Source: Desertimonas sp963786985
Lineage (GTDB): Bacteria; Actinomycetota; Acidimicrobiia; Acidimicrobiales; Ilumatobacteraceae
Assembly: GCA_963786985.1 (NCBI GenBank)
Contig: CAWBBL010000032.1
Location: 1 to 64,000 of the forward strand
Reading direction: 5' to 3'
DNA length: 64,000 nucleotides
The translations under genes and the position numbers were made by a program. The first letter of the stretch is position 1; every line of letters starts with the position of its first letter. Of the stretch, positions 46,800 to 55,315 are shown one piece after another. The notes under the pieces were generated by a model that was not told the origin of the DNA, ran no database searches, and saw only the letters and a list, made by a program, of their open reading frames with translations.

Positions 46800-46844
46800 C
46801 GACGGCCACCGCCAGCCCAGGTTCTGGGAGGGCGGTGGCCGTCG
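46800..46844. terminator. Perfect 14-bp hairpin between convergent genes
   Basis: CGACGGCCACCGCC pairs perfectly with GGCGGTGGCCGTCG across a 17-base loop. It lies between the lipoprotein stop (46781) and the acyl-CoA dehydrogenase stop (46890) and should stop both transcripts. Confidence 0.85.
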
Positions 46845-46856
46845 CGCGTCCGACCC

Positions 46857-46884
46857 GCCGGCCGGCGTGGCCGGGAACGCCGTG
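46857..46884 (+). repeat. Partial family A repeat
   Basis: GCCGGCCGGCGTGGCCGGGA then ACGCCGTGA. It matches the right-hand end of the family A element with one G lost from GGGG and GTG in place of ATG. No gene begins here; it abuts the 3' end of the acyl-CoA dehydrogenase gene. Confidence 0.6.
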
Positions 46885-46889
46885 AACGT

Positions 46890-48491
46890 TCAGGCGATCA
46901 GCCGGCGGGCGATGACCTTCAGGCACAACGTCTCGTCGGCACCCTCGAAGATCGACAGCACACGAGCGTCGAGATACAAGCGGCTGACGGCGAACTCTTC
47001 GGCGTAGCCCATCCCGCCGTGGATCTGCATCGCCTCCCTGGTCACCCATTCAGCGGCCTTGCACACGTAGGCCTTGATCATGCTCGCCTCGGTCGCGCCC
47101 TGGCCGTTGGCCATCAACGTGGCCACGTGGTAGGCGCACTGGCGTGCCGCCTGGATCAGCACGACCATCCGACCGAGCTTCGCCCGGGTGAGTTGGTAGT
47201 CGATGATCGTGGTGCCGAACACGTTGCGATTGCGGGCGTAGTCGACGGCCGCGTCGTAGGCGGCCTGCATCACGCCGATCGCCCGCGCCGCCGTTTGCAG
47301 GCGCCCGTTCTCGAACCCTTCCATCTGATAGTAGAAGCCACGCCCGAGCCCTTGTTCTCCCCCGATCAGGTTCTCGGCCGACACCCACCAATCCTCGAGG
47401 GCCACCTCGTAGCTGTGCATGCCGCGGTAGCCGATCGTGTCGATCGGGCGTCCTTCCAGCTTGCCCACGCGCTCACCGACGGGATCTTGGGTGAACTGGA
47501 AGCCGTGGCCGTCGCCGCGTGGCTTGGGCACGATGAACAGGCTGAGGCCCCGGTGGGTCTTCGATCGGTCGGGGTCGGTGCGGGCCAGGAGCATCAGCAC
47601 GTCGGCCCGGGCGGCGAACGTGCACCACGTCTTGACCCCGTTGATCACGAATCCGGGAGCACCGTCGGGACCGGCCGCCGGAGTCGCCGTGACCTTGATG
47701 GCGGCGACGTCGCTGCCGAAGTCGGGTTCGGTGACGGCCACCGCCGCCATCACCTCGGCGTCGGCCAGCTGGGGCAGCCAGTGCCGCTTCTGGGCCTCGG
47801 TGCCGCCTTTGACGAGGGCCCGGGTGAGGATCTCCGGGCGGGTGATCAACGATCCGCCGATACCCAGGCTCGCCCGGCTGAGCTCCTCGGTGGCGATGAC
47901 CATGGCGAGGTACTCGCTTTCGCCGCCCTCGGAGAAGCCGCCGTACTCCGCGGGGACGGACAGCCCGAAGGCCCCGAGCTCGGCCAGGCCGGTGATGACG
48001 TCCTCGGGGACGTCGCCGTTCGTGCGATGGACGTGCTCGGCCTGCGGGGCGACGACGTTGCTGGCGAAGGCGCGAAACGTGTCCTGGACCATCTCCATGT
48101 CGCTGTCGAGGTGTCGTGGCCCGGGTGACTCGGCGAGGGCGGCGAGGAACTCGGGGTCGCGATAGGCGGACAACGCCGGGCGGGCGCGGTCGAGGTCGAG
48201 CCTGTCGGCGTTCCAGAGTTGCTCGCGCCCGGTGACGCGCCCCAGCAGATCGTGGACGATGTCGGCGGCGAACGCGCAGGCGATGGCGGCCTCCTGGTCA
48301 CCCTTGGCGCCGTAGTCGAGCAGCACCCGGGCGGTCGCCGCCGCAGCTGCGGCATGGGCGACGTCGTAGGCGAGCACCTGGTTGACGTCCGGTCCGCCGG
48401 CGTCGCGCAACGTGGCGACGCCTCCGGAGATCACCTCGTCGGCGGTGGCGACCAGCTCGGACGCGGCAGCGAGGTCGGGACGGGCGCTCAC
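46890..48491 (-). CDS. Acyl-CoA dehydrogenase with N-terminal extension
   Basis: 533 residues, about 130 more than the usual 380-400. The dehydrogenase core starts near residue 150 (FRAFASNVVAPQAEHVHR; LGAFGLSVPAEYGGFSEGG), has VTEPDFGSDVAAIKVTA and INGVKTWCTFAARAD for FAD/acyl binding, and ends MQIHGGMGYAEEFAVSRLYLDARVLSIFEGADE (split), the conserved C-terminal region. The first ~130 residues are a helical domain (ELVATADEVISGGV; AAAAATARVLLDYGAKGDQE) of unknown role. The GTG at 48491 is the best start. Substrate is unclear; CoA thioester oxidation with electron-transfer flavoprotein is expected. Confidence 0.9.
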   Translation of the reverse strand: MSARPDLAAASELVATADEVISGGVATLRDAGGPDVNQVLAYDVAHAAAAAATARVLLDYGAKGDQEAAIACAFAADIVHDLLGRVTGREQLWNADRLDLDRARPALSAYRDPEFLAALAESPGPRHLDSDMEMVQDTFRAFASNVVAPQAEHVHRTNGDVPEDVITGLAELGAFGLSVPAEYGGFSEGGESEYLAMVIATEELSRASLGIGGSLITRPEILTRALVKGGTEAQKRHWLPQLADAEVMAAVAVTEPDFGSDVAAIKVTATPAAGPDGAPGFVINGVKTWCTFAARADVLMLLARTDPDRSKTHRGLSLFIVPKPRGDGHGFQFTQDPVGERVGKLEGRPIDTIGYRGMHSYEVALEDWWVSAENLIGGEQGLGRGFYYQMEGFENGRLQTAARAIGVMQAAYDAAVDYARNRNVFGTTIIDYQLTRAKLGRMVVLIQAARQCAYHVATLMANGQGATEASMIKAYVCKAAEWVTREAMQIHGGMGYAEEFAVSRLYLDARVLSIFEGADETLCLKVIARRLIA

Positions 48492-48585
48492 GAACGGCGA
48501 ATCTACCCACGGGTAACGCTCGGGTAACGCCCGACCGTCATGGTGATCGCTCCAACCCCCAACCCCAAGACCAGGGATCACAACA

Positions 48586-49156
48586 ATGGCAACAAGCAGA
48601 ACAGCAATGGCTCGGGAAGTCGACCCGATCGAGAACCCGACCGACATCGACACCAACCCCGGGCCGATCGACCTGCCGGTGGTGACGGACGATCCTCGAC
48701 GACATCTCCGCCGAGGTGGCGGCGTATCCGGCGAACTACGTCAGATTGGAAATCGTCGACATCTCGTTGGACGGCGACATCGTCAACACCGGCGAGGAAG
48801 GCTCGTTCCGGGTCAAGGTGACGAACAACGGTCCGCTGACGATGAAGGACGTCCGGCTCAAGGCCGTCGCCCGGAGCGGCGCCGAGGTCAAGAGCGGTTC
48901 GGCCGGCGCGCCGTTCGAGCAGGAGACGCTCTCGTCGAACATCATCGAGACCATCGCCGGTGAGGGTGGCTCGGACGACAACAGCGCCCTGTTCATCTTC
49001 GAGGCACCGAATGTCGCCAAGCCGGATGGCACGCCATTGGTCGACGTGACGGTCGCCGAGTGGAACGCCGCCTGGGACTACATCCTCAACCGGCGCAGCG
49101 GGGCGAGCACGACGCCGATGGTGACGTTCGAGTCGAGCGTCGAGGTCGACGACTAG
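48586..49156 (+). pseudogene. Hypothetical beta-sandwich protein, one +1 frameshift
   Basis: From ATG 48586 the first ~35 residues read AREVDPIENPTDIDTNPGPIDLPVV. Near 48690 the frame moves by one base to ILDDISAEVAAYPANYVRLEIVD and continues with GEEGSFRVKVTNNGPLTMKDVRLKAVA to 49156. The NTGEEGSFRVKVTNNGPL pattern is typical of CARDB/DUF11-like immunoglobulin-fold domains. About 190 residues in all, no signal peptide seen, so it may be a cytoplasmic structural protein or one with an unusual export route. Divergent from the acyl-CoA dehydrogenase gene. Confidence 0.55.
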
Positions 49157-49173
49157 ACGACGGACTGGAACCG

Positions 49174-49215
49174 ATGTCAGGTGGGCGCGTCACTGAGGGC
49201 GTGCTCATCTGACAT
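49174..49215. terminator. Family C hairpin between convergent genes
   Basis: ATGTCAGGTGGGCGCG and GCGTGCTCATCTGACAT pair imperfectly around a short loop. It overlaps the last codons of the HemD-like gene. The TGTCAG/CTGACA base and the G-rich stem are shared with the hairpin at 42171-42206. Confidence 0.7.
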
Positions 49216-50322
49216 GACCGGCTCCCGTTGCAGCGTGCAGGCATAGCCACGCCGCCGGATCGTGCGAATCCCCCCGCCGAGCGGCCCGAGTTTGGCGCGT
49301 AGCCGGGCGACGGCCGCCTCGGCGGCGTGGTCAGTGCTCCCCGGCTCGACGAGCCGTGCCCGCGGCACCACCGCCGGGGAACGCTCGACGAGCACTGTCA
49401 ACAGTCGGCGCTCACCGGACGTCAACTCGACGTGCCGGCCGTCGTCGAACGCCAAGGTGTCCCCCTGCCAGCTGACGTGATGCCCGTCGAAAGCCAGCAC
49501 GGCACGTCGCTCGGCAAGCACCCCAGTGAGGGCCCGGACCATCGAGCCGATCCGGCTCCGCGGTGGCTCGATCACCCGCTCGATGCCATGGGCGCGCACG
49601 GCGGCCGCCGTCACCGGACCGACGGCGACGGCGGCGACCTCAGTTCTCAGGGCGTCGGCGACGTCGCCCTCGTCGGCCGCCAGCTCGAACGCGTTGTGCA
49701 CTGCGTACTGGCAGGTGAAGGTCACGGCGTCGATCTGCCGGCGGGCAATCGCGTCGAGCAGGCGCCGAGCCGGTCCCGGATCGTCCGGCAGCCTCCAGTG
49801 GTAGACCGGGACGTCGACGACCTCGGCGGCGCCGAGCGTGCCGAGGCGCTCGGCGAGTAGCGGTGCACCACCATCGCGCTGCACGACCACGCGGGATCCG
49901 GCCAGGCCGTCATCGGCCAGGCGGTCGGCAATCTCGAGGCTTGTCTCGCTCGCAGCCCGCCACGACACGTCGACCCCGACAGCCATCGCCGCCTGCTCGG
50001 CCTTCGGGCCGCGGGCGATGACGACCGCCTGGGACAGCACGTGCCGCAACGGCTCGTCCAAGCCGGCACTCTCTGCCGCGGCGAACCACGACCGCACGCC
50101 GATGCCGGTGGTCAGCACGACGATGTCGGCAGCACCGTGGATCACGGCCTGCGTCGCGGTGATCGTGGCGTCGACGTCGCCGAGCAGGGTGGTCGACATC
50201 GTCGGCCCGTGGACCACCTTGGCGCCCCGTCGCGACAACATCTCGGCCTGCTCTTGCCAACGTCGATGTCCGGTGATGCCGACGGTGAACCCGCGCAACG
50301 TTGCTGTGGGTCCGGAGCTCAC
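49177..50322 (-). CDS. Uroporphyrinogen-III synthase with C-terminal winged-helix domain
   Basis: 381 residues. Residues 1 to about 265 are a HemD-type domain (FTVGITGHRRWQEQAEMLSRRGA; IGVRSWFAAAESAGL; AVTFTCQYAVHNAFELAA). The last ~95 residues are an OmpR/PhoB-like winged helix (LTSGERRLLTVLVERSPAVV; AAVARLRAKLGPLGGGIRTI, ending RRGYACTL). This fusion is known in mycobacteria (Rv0260c) beside nitrate/nitrite genes. It may sense tetrapyrrole intermediates and control the nitrite/siroheme genes here, with or without synthase activity. The GTG at 50322 gives the expected N-terminus. It is downstream of NirC and NirA genes on the same strand. Confidence 0.9.
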   Translation of the reverse strand: MSSGPTATLRGFTVGITGHRRWQEQAEMLSRRGAKVVHGPTMSTTLLGDVDATITATQAVIHGAADIVVLTTGIGVRSWFAAAESAGLDEPLRHVLSQAVVIARGPKAEQAAMAVGVDVSWRAASETSLEIADRLADDGLAGSRVVVQRDGGAPLLAERLGTLGAAEVVDVPVYHWRLPDDPGPARRLLDAIARRQIDAVTFTCQYAVHNAFELAADEGDVADALRTEVAAVAVGPVTAAAVRAHGIERVIEPPRSRIGSMVRALTGVLAERRAVLAFDGHHVSWQGDTLAFDDGRHVELTSGERRLLTVLVERSPAVVPRARLVEPGSTDHAAEAAVARLRAKLGPLGGGIRTIRRRGYACTLQREPVMSDEHALSDAPT

Positions 50323-50363
50323 CGAGCAATTGTGCCGAGTCGGTGTTTCCAGGAGGTTTCCGT

Positions 50364-50430
50364 CATGTCGTTCCCCGGTCACGCAGGCCGTTGGTGGCCG
50401 TTCCCACCGCGGGCGCTCGGTCGCTCGCCG
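50364..50430 (-). repeat. Family A repeat, inverted, upstream of the HemD-like gene
   Basis: Read on the minus strand it is a GCGAGCGACCGAGCGCC tract, GCGGTGGGAACGGCCACCAA, GGCCTGCGTGACCGGGGAAC, then GACATG. It is thus oriented toward the HemD-like gene, whose start is about 44 bp further on. It is the most diverged copy. Confidence 0.75.
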
Positions 50431-50454
50431 TGGTGCAGGTCGCCGGGCCCTGGA

Positions 50455-51306
50455 TCAGGCTGCAGCCTCGGCCGGCGCCGTCCCTCCCAGAGGGACGCCG
50501 AGCGGCGTCGGTTCCGACACCGTCGCCGTAAGGGCCCGTGGTGCCCGCCGGCCGCCGATCCACGCGTAGCCGAGACCGACCACGAGGCCCCCGCCGACGA
50601 TGTTGCCGGGCACGGTCCACAACAGGTTGCGCCCGAGCGCCGACCAGCCGATCGAACCGTCGAGGGCGGCGAGCGAGAACGTGGTGGCGTTGGCAATCGA
50701 ATGCTCGAAGCCAGACCCGATGAAGGCCAGCAGCGCCCACCACACCAGGGCGAGCTTGGCGCCGTCCGAACGGGTGCGGGCGGCCATCCACAGGGCCAGG
50801 CACACGAGGGCGTTGCACAGCACCGCTCGCCAGAACAACTGCGGTCCGCCGGCGGCGTCCTTCGTCGTGACGATCGTGGCGACGAGCTCGGAAGCCGGTC
50901 CGGACAACGTGCCTCCGGCGTGGACGATCACCGCCAGCAGCAGTGAACCGGCGAGGTTGCCGGCGAGCGACGCCACGGCAACAGCGGCGACACGTTGGGG
51001 GCCGGTGACCCCGCGCCACCAGCCGTGGAGCATGAACATCACGTTGCCGGTGAACAGTTCGGCGCCGGCGAAGATCACCAACGTCAGAGCGAGCCCGAAC
51101 ACGGCGCCCTGCACAAGACGAGCGGCTCCGGAGCCGTTGGCAACGAGGGGTGCGCTCACCGAGACGAGCAGGACGACGGCCAGGCCGACGTACACGCCGG
51201 CAAGGGCCGAGGATGCAAGGTATCGGGGGACGTCACCGACGGCCGCCGCCTTGGCGGTAGCGGCGGCGGCCGTGTCGTCGAGGGCTTCGGAAATCGGGAT
51301 GGGCAT
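50455..51306 (-). CDS. nirC: Formate/nitrite transporter (NirC type)
   Basis: 283 residues of the FNT channel family with about six membrane segments. Family patterns: FAGAELFTGNVMFMLHGWW after TM2 and ALVCLALWMAARTRSDGAKLALVWWALLAFIGSGFEHSIAN (split) near TM5, including the conserved Asn and Glu-His. The neighbouring siroheme-dependent reductase indicates nitrite as substrate. The ATG at 51306 follows GAGAGGAACCCC. It is 29 bp downstream of the reductase gene on the same strand. Confidence 0.92.
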   Translation of the reverse strand: MPIPISEALDDTAAAATAKAAAVGDVPRYLASSALAGVYVGLAVVLLVSVSAPLVANGSGAARLVQGAVFGLALTLVIFAGAELFTGNVMFMLHGWWRGVTGPQRVAAVAVASLAGNLAGSLLLAVIVHAGGTLSGPASELVATIVTTKDAAGGPQLFWRAVLCNALVCLALWMAARTRSDGAKLALVWWALLAFIGSGFEHSIANATTFSLAALDGSIGWSALGRNLLWTVPGNIVGGGLVVGLGYAWIGGRRAPRALTATVSEPTPLGVPLGGTAPAEAAA

Positions 51307-51335
51307 GGGGTTCCTCTCGTAGACGGGGGCGTGGA

Positions 51336-53009
51336 CTACGCGGCTCGGGACGAACGCGGCGCCACATCGATCGAGGCGATCGCCGAATCGACCAACGTCG
51401 GCTCGGGACCGCTGGCCCAGCGGCGCTCGAGCGTCGCCGCGATCTGGGCGGCGAACGATTCCAGCCCGATCCGCCGGACGGTCGTTCCGAGTGTCTCGCC
51501 CGGGTGGCGGAGCGCTTCCCAGGAGCCGATGATCGTGTCGATGGCTGCTCCGAGATCGGTTGCGGCGACTCGACCGACGACCTCCCCGATGCAGTGCTGG
51601 TCGAGGACGCTGCCAACAAAGACCTGGTAGCCGTCGACGGTCCGCCCACCGACTCGAACTTTCGAGCCGGCCAGACCGATGTCGGCGACCTGGTGTTGGG
51701 CACACGAGTTCGGGCATCCCGACACGAACACACGCAGTGCCGAGTTGCGCAGCAGCGACGGCCGGTTGGCAAGGCCGTGGCCGGCACCCGGGGCGTCAGT
51801 GATCCCGAGGGCGCAGACGGCCGATCCGGTGCACGCTCTGATGTCCGCGGTGCCGCCCTCCCCCAGGATGTGCAGGCCGCCCTTGGCGAGGCCGTGGCGC
51901 ACCGCCTGTACGTCGCCGAGGGCCACGTTGTGGAGGGTGATGTTCTGATCGCGCGTGAGCGTCAGCAGGCCACCGGCGTGACGGTCGGCGAGGTCGCAGA
52001 TCAGGGCCATGTCGGCGGCACCGACGTCGCCGAGCAGTACGTCCACGGTCACTGCGGCGCGACCCGGCGTGCGCTGCGGGCGAACACCCGTGCTCCACCC
52101 GCCCGGCGGGCTCAGCGCGAGAATCGCCTGTCGGTCGGCGTCGGCGAGGACCTCGACCGATGGCAGGGCAACGCGCGGCCGGCGCCGTGCAGTGTCGAAC
52201 GCCGCGGTCCAAAGCGAGCGCAGTTGCTCCAGCCCGAGCGCCGCCACGAGGAACTTCAGCCGGCCCTTCGTCGGATCGTCGAAGGCGCCATGGCCGACGA
52301 ACACGTCGATGATCGCCTCGACCGCCGCGAGGAGGTCCTCGCGGGGGACGAACGGCGACAGCTCGACGGCGAGTGATGGGGCCTTGCCGAGGCTGCCGCC
52401 GACCCAGATCCGATAGCCGGCGACCCCGTCGCGCACCGTCGAGACGAGCCCGATGTCGTTGACCAGGGCGTCGTCCTGGCACCGCGGCGAACCTCCGAGA
52501 GCGATGTTCAAGCGGCTCGGCAGGGAGACATTGAGCTCGGCCGACCGGGCCACCAGCGAGGCGGAGATCAATTGCGCATCGGGGAGGCAGTCGAACGGCT
52601 CATCGACTCCGGTGCCGGCATCCTCCGACGCCATCACGTTGCGGATCGTGTGCCCGCACACCGACCTCGTCGACATGCCGGCAGCGTCGAGCTCGTCGAG
52701 GAGCGCCGGGACGGCGCGGTCCGGCACCCAGTGGACCTCGAGGTTCTGGCGTGTCGTCACGTGCAGCCAGTCGGCCGCGTGGTACGCCGCAAGGCGAGCA
52801 GCCTCTCGCGCCTGGGCCGTCGAGATTCGCCCGCCTGGCACACGGATGCGCACCATGAAGGCGTGGGGCTGGAGCTGCGCGCAGACGCCATGGGTCTTCA
52901 GTGCGTAGCGCTCCTCGGGCGACAGCCAGCCGTCTCCGTCGGCCGCCAGACGGGCGAGATCGACGGGCAGGCCTTGGCGTTTGGCGGCGGGGATGTTCGG
53001 TGCGGCCAT
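51336..53009 (-). CDS. nirA: Siroheme-dependent nitrite/sulfite reductase
   Basis: 557 residues, the length of ferredoxin-type assimilatory reductases. Two siroheme/4Fe-4S reductase repeats. The cluster-binding cysteines are in IRACTGSAVCALG and VFVSGCPNSCAQHQ. N-terminal FMVRIRVPGG and HVTTRQNLEVHWV are typical of the substrate/siroheme region, as is TRDQNITLHNV. The first Cys motif has Thr-Gly in place of the usual Pro-Gly. Reduction of nitrite to ammonium is favoured over sulfite by the NirC neighbour. The ATG at 53009 begins at the correct place. Divergent from SUMT, which makes the siroheme precursor. Confidence 0.93.
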   Translation of the reverse strand: MAAPNIPAAKRQGLPVDLARLAADGDGWLSPEERYALKTHGVCAQLQPHAFMVRIRVPGGRISTAQAREAARLAAYHAADWLHVTTRQNLEVHWVPDRAVPALLDELDAAGMSTRSVCGHTIRNVMASEDAGTGVDEPFDCLPDAQLISASLVARSAELNVSLPSRLNIALGGSPRCQDDALVNDIGLVSTVRDGVAGYRIWVGGSLGKAPSLAVELSPFVPREDLLAAVEAIIDVFVGHGAFDDPTKGRLKFLVAALGLEQLRSLWTAAFDTARRRPRVALPSVEVLADADRQAILALSPPGGWSTGVRPQRTPGRAAVTVDVLLGDVGAADMALICDLADRHAGGLLTLTRDQNITLHNVALGDVQAVRHGLAKGGLHILGEGGTADIRACTGSAVCALGITDAPGAGHGLANRPSLLRNSALRVFVSGCPNSCAQHQVADIGLAGSKVRVGGRTVDGYQVFVGSVLDQHCIGEVVGRVAATDLGAAIDTIIGSWEALRHPGETLGTTVRRIGLESFAAQIAATLERRWASGPEPTLVDSAIASIDVAPRSSRAA

Positions 53010-53161
53010 GCCGAGCGACGCTAGGGACGGCCTTTTTCGGGCGGGTTTCGGCGGCCGCACGATTCGCTCACCGACGGGCGACCGGTGTTGTGAGGGAACT
53101 GTCACGCGGTACTGATCGAGTGGCAATACGGCAGCGCATCGCGATTCGTACCGTCGCCCGT

Positions 53162-54003
53162 GTGCAGTTCGTCGCCGCCGCGGGGTTTCGGGTCGACCTG
53201 GCCACCGCACCGTGGGCGGCACTCGTCGGCGCCGGGCCGGGGGATGCCGGACTGCTGACCCGTCGCGGCGAGCAGTTGCTCGCTGCCGCCGACGTGCGTG
53301 CTTCACGACCGGCTCGTCGGCACCGATGTGCTCGCCCTGACCGCCGGTGCGTGCCGTCTCGTCGATGTCGGCAAGGCCAAGGGTGGCGGCTGTCACCAGG
53401 ACGAGATCGAGCGCTTGTTCGTCACCCACTACTACAACGGGCTCCGCGTCGTACGCCTCAAGGGTGGCGATCCCTATCTGTTCGGACGGGGAAGCGAGGA
53501 GGTGCGAGCCACCGCGGCAGGCAGGCTTCGATGTCGAGGTCGTACCCGGTATGTCGTCGGCACTGTCGGCCCCGTTGCTCGGGGGGATCACGGTCAGCGA
53601 CGACGGTTCGAGCGGTCAGGTGACGATCGTCACCGGACACCGTGTCGAAGCGGACAACGACTGGGCCGCGTTGGCTGCCGCTCCCGGCACGATCGTCGTG
53701 CTGATGGCGGCGACCACCGGCCCGTCGATCGCCGCCAGGCTGATCGCCGCCGGGATGGCCACCACGACGCCCGTCGCCGTCGTGTCGTCGGCGAGCTGTG
53801 TCGACCAACAGGTGGGCTATGGCGACCTGGCTGCGCTTGCTGCCCACGATGGCGGGCTTCCCGGGCCTTGCGTCGTTGTGATCGGCGACGTTGCTGCGAC
53901 GACCCTCGAATCAGCCGGACGACCCACAACCGGGAAAGTCGCCGACCCGAGCCCGGCGTCCTCAGGATTCCTTCAGACGATTGCTGTTCGATTCTCGCCG
54001 TAG
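53162..54003 (+). pseudogene. cobA: Uroporphyrinogen-III C-methyltransferase, two +1 frameshifts
   Basis: SUMT (siroheme step 1, SAM-dependent methylation) recognised across three frames. Part 1: ALVGAGPGDAGLLTRRGEQLL, the SAM-binding loop. One extra base near 53297 leads to VLHDRLVGTDVLAL, KAKGGG and THYYNGLRVVRLKGGDPYLFGRGSEE. A further extra base near 53515 leads to QAGFDVEVVPGMSSALSAPLLG and VLMAATTGPSIAARL. All catalytic signatures are present, which argues for two base-calling insertions. About 278 residues when repaired. GTG at 53162 or 53120. Divergent from the nitrite reductase gene. Confidence 0.82.
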
Positions 54004-54032
54004 GGGTCCAGCAGCGGCGAAAAGGGGTCACG

Positions 54033-54297
54033 GTGAGGGCATTTCGCCGCGAGTGGGGCGAGTGGGCGCGACCGTGCTGGTTGTCGTTGCGTCGGCTGCA
54101 GTCATCTCGGTCGGCGGCGTAGCCCGGGCCGCGCCTCCTGTTGTTCGTCGACCCGCCGGCACACGTGTACACGTCTCCGGGTGTGGACCTGTCCTTCGCC
54201 CGGCTCGTCGATGATGCCCGAGCTCGTCGCCGTCGGCTCATCGCTGGTCCTGTCCGGCGGCGCCCTCCTGGCGATTCGCCGGCGAGCTACCCCGTAG
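54033..54297 (+). pseudogene. Small exported protein with anchor-like tail, frame-disrupted
   Basis: GTG at 54033 follows AAAAGGGG. In one frame the first ~40 residues contain a signal-like GATVLVVVASAAVISVGGVA-RAAPP; in another the last 26 residues read PELVAVGSSLVLSGGALLAI-RRRATP, a membrane segment followed by arginines, as in LPXTG-like C-terminal anchors. The middle is not consistent in any single frame. Together they suggest one short exported surface protein with at least one frameshift. Weak evidence; no family recognised. Confidence 0.35.
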
Positions 54298-54312
54298 CGC
54301 CGCAGAAAGGCC

Positions 54313-54480
54313 GTGACAGATCCTGTCGTCGAGGCCACGATGGAATCCACGAACGAGATCGACGACACCAGGTTCGACGTTCGGGCCGCCGACGGAACGA
54401 CGATCGCCGTGTGGGTCGTCACGCCGAGACCCGTCTTCGGCCACCGATGCGCCGCACGAAGCGGTCGATCTCCAGATTGA
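54313..54480 (+). pseudogene. Possible 5' remnant of another alpha/beta-hydrolase gene
   Basis: A GTG at 54313 starts TDPVVEATMESTNEIDDTRF, then DVRAADGTTIAVWVV, which resembles the first strand of an alpha/beta-hydrolase. After about residue 37 the frame enters the 3' end of the convergent hydrolase gene and stops at 54480. It may mark the edge of a deletion or recombination at about 54420. No more can be said. Confidence 0.35.
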
Positions 54481-55315
54481 CCTTCACCGGGTCGCGGGCG
54501 TGCGGGAGATGGCCGGCGCCCTCCAGCACGAGCAACTCGCCGCCGGTGAGCTCGGCAACGCGATGGCTGCGCTCGGGCGGCTGGCACATGTCCCGGTCGC
54601 CGTTGATCACGAGCACCGGGCAACGCACCCGCCGGCAGACGTCTTCTGCGGCGGCCGGATCGGCGCGCAAGTCGGCGGCCGCGCCCCAGCCGGCGAGCAT
54701 TGTCTCCGGCCCGATCTCCAGCGACCATTCCACGCAGTCCTCGCGCTGCTTCGTGGAATGTGGTTCGGGGAGCAGCTCGCCGAAGAAGAACTCGGTGAAG
54801 CGCCTCCAGTCCCGCAACCAGTGGTGGCGGTTCTGCAGCGCCCATCCCTGGTCGCTCTGTGGCTCGTCGTCGAAGCCCACACCTCCCGGAACACGGTGCA
54901 CGTGAGGTGGGCTGAGGTTCAGACCCGGATTGATGGCGACCACGCCGTGGACGCGTTCGGGATGAGTCGCCGCCATCACGAGGCAGACGCCCGCTCCCTG
55001 GCACACGCCGACGACGATGGCCCGCTCGATCCGGTTGACGTCGAGCACGTCGATCGCGTCGGCGATGAACTCATCGTCGTCGTACGCCGCAGCATGCATC
55101 GGTCGATCGCTGCGCCCATTGCCTCGTGGGTCGAACGCCAACACCGTGTGGCGGCGGGCGAACCAGGAAATCTGCGCCTTCCACATCTGGGCGTTGACGA
55201 TCGGGTCAGCGTGGAAGAACAAGATGGCCGGCCCGCCGGCACCGAACCGCTCCCAATGCACGTGCACACCGTCGCGCTCGATGAACCCGCTGGAGTCGGG
55301 TTCCCGAGCCCTCAT
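54419..55315 (-). CDS. Alpha/beta-fold hydrolase with Cys nucleophile
   Basis: 298 residues, the third hydrolase of the operon. Oxyanion region ILFFHADPIVNAQMWKAQ, then FDPRGNGRSDRP. The nucleophile elbow is GVCQGAG, with Cys instead of Ser as in dienelactone hydrolases. The acid Asp is in INGDRDMCQPPERS and the His in LEGAGHLPHARDP. It begins REPDSSGFIERDGVHVHWERF, almost the same as its two neighbours. The ATG at 55315 overlaps the preceding gene's stop. Substrate unknown; a soluble ester, lactone or thioester hydrolase. Confidence 0.88.
   Translation of the reverse strand: MRAREPDSSGFIERDGVHVHWERFGAGGPAILFFHADPIVNAQMWKAQISWFARRHTVLAFDPRGNGRSDRPMHAAAYDDDEFIADAIDVLDVNRIERAIVVGVCQGAGVCLVMAATHPERVHGVVAINPGLNLSPPHVHRVPGGVGFDDEPQSDQGWALQNRHHWLRDWRRFTEFFFGELLPEPHSTKQREDCVEWSLEIGPETMLAGWGAAADLRADPAAAEDVCRRVRCPVLVINGDRDMCQPPERSHRVAELTGGELLVLEGAGHLPHARDPVKVNLEIDRFVRRIGGRRRVSA

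Noticed and set aside
48540..48821. Alternative small gene starting at 48540
   Set aside because: Low-complexity Arg/Thr/Pro product in a different frame from the conserved beta-sandwich protein.
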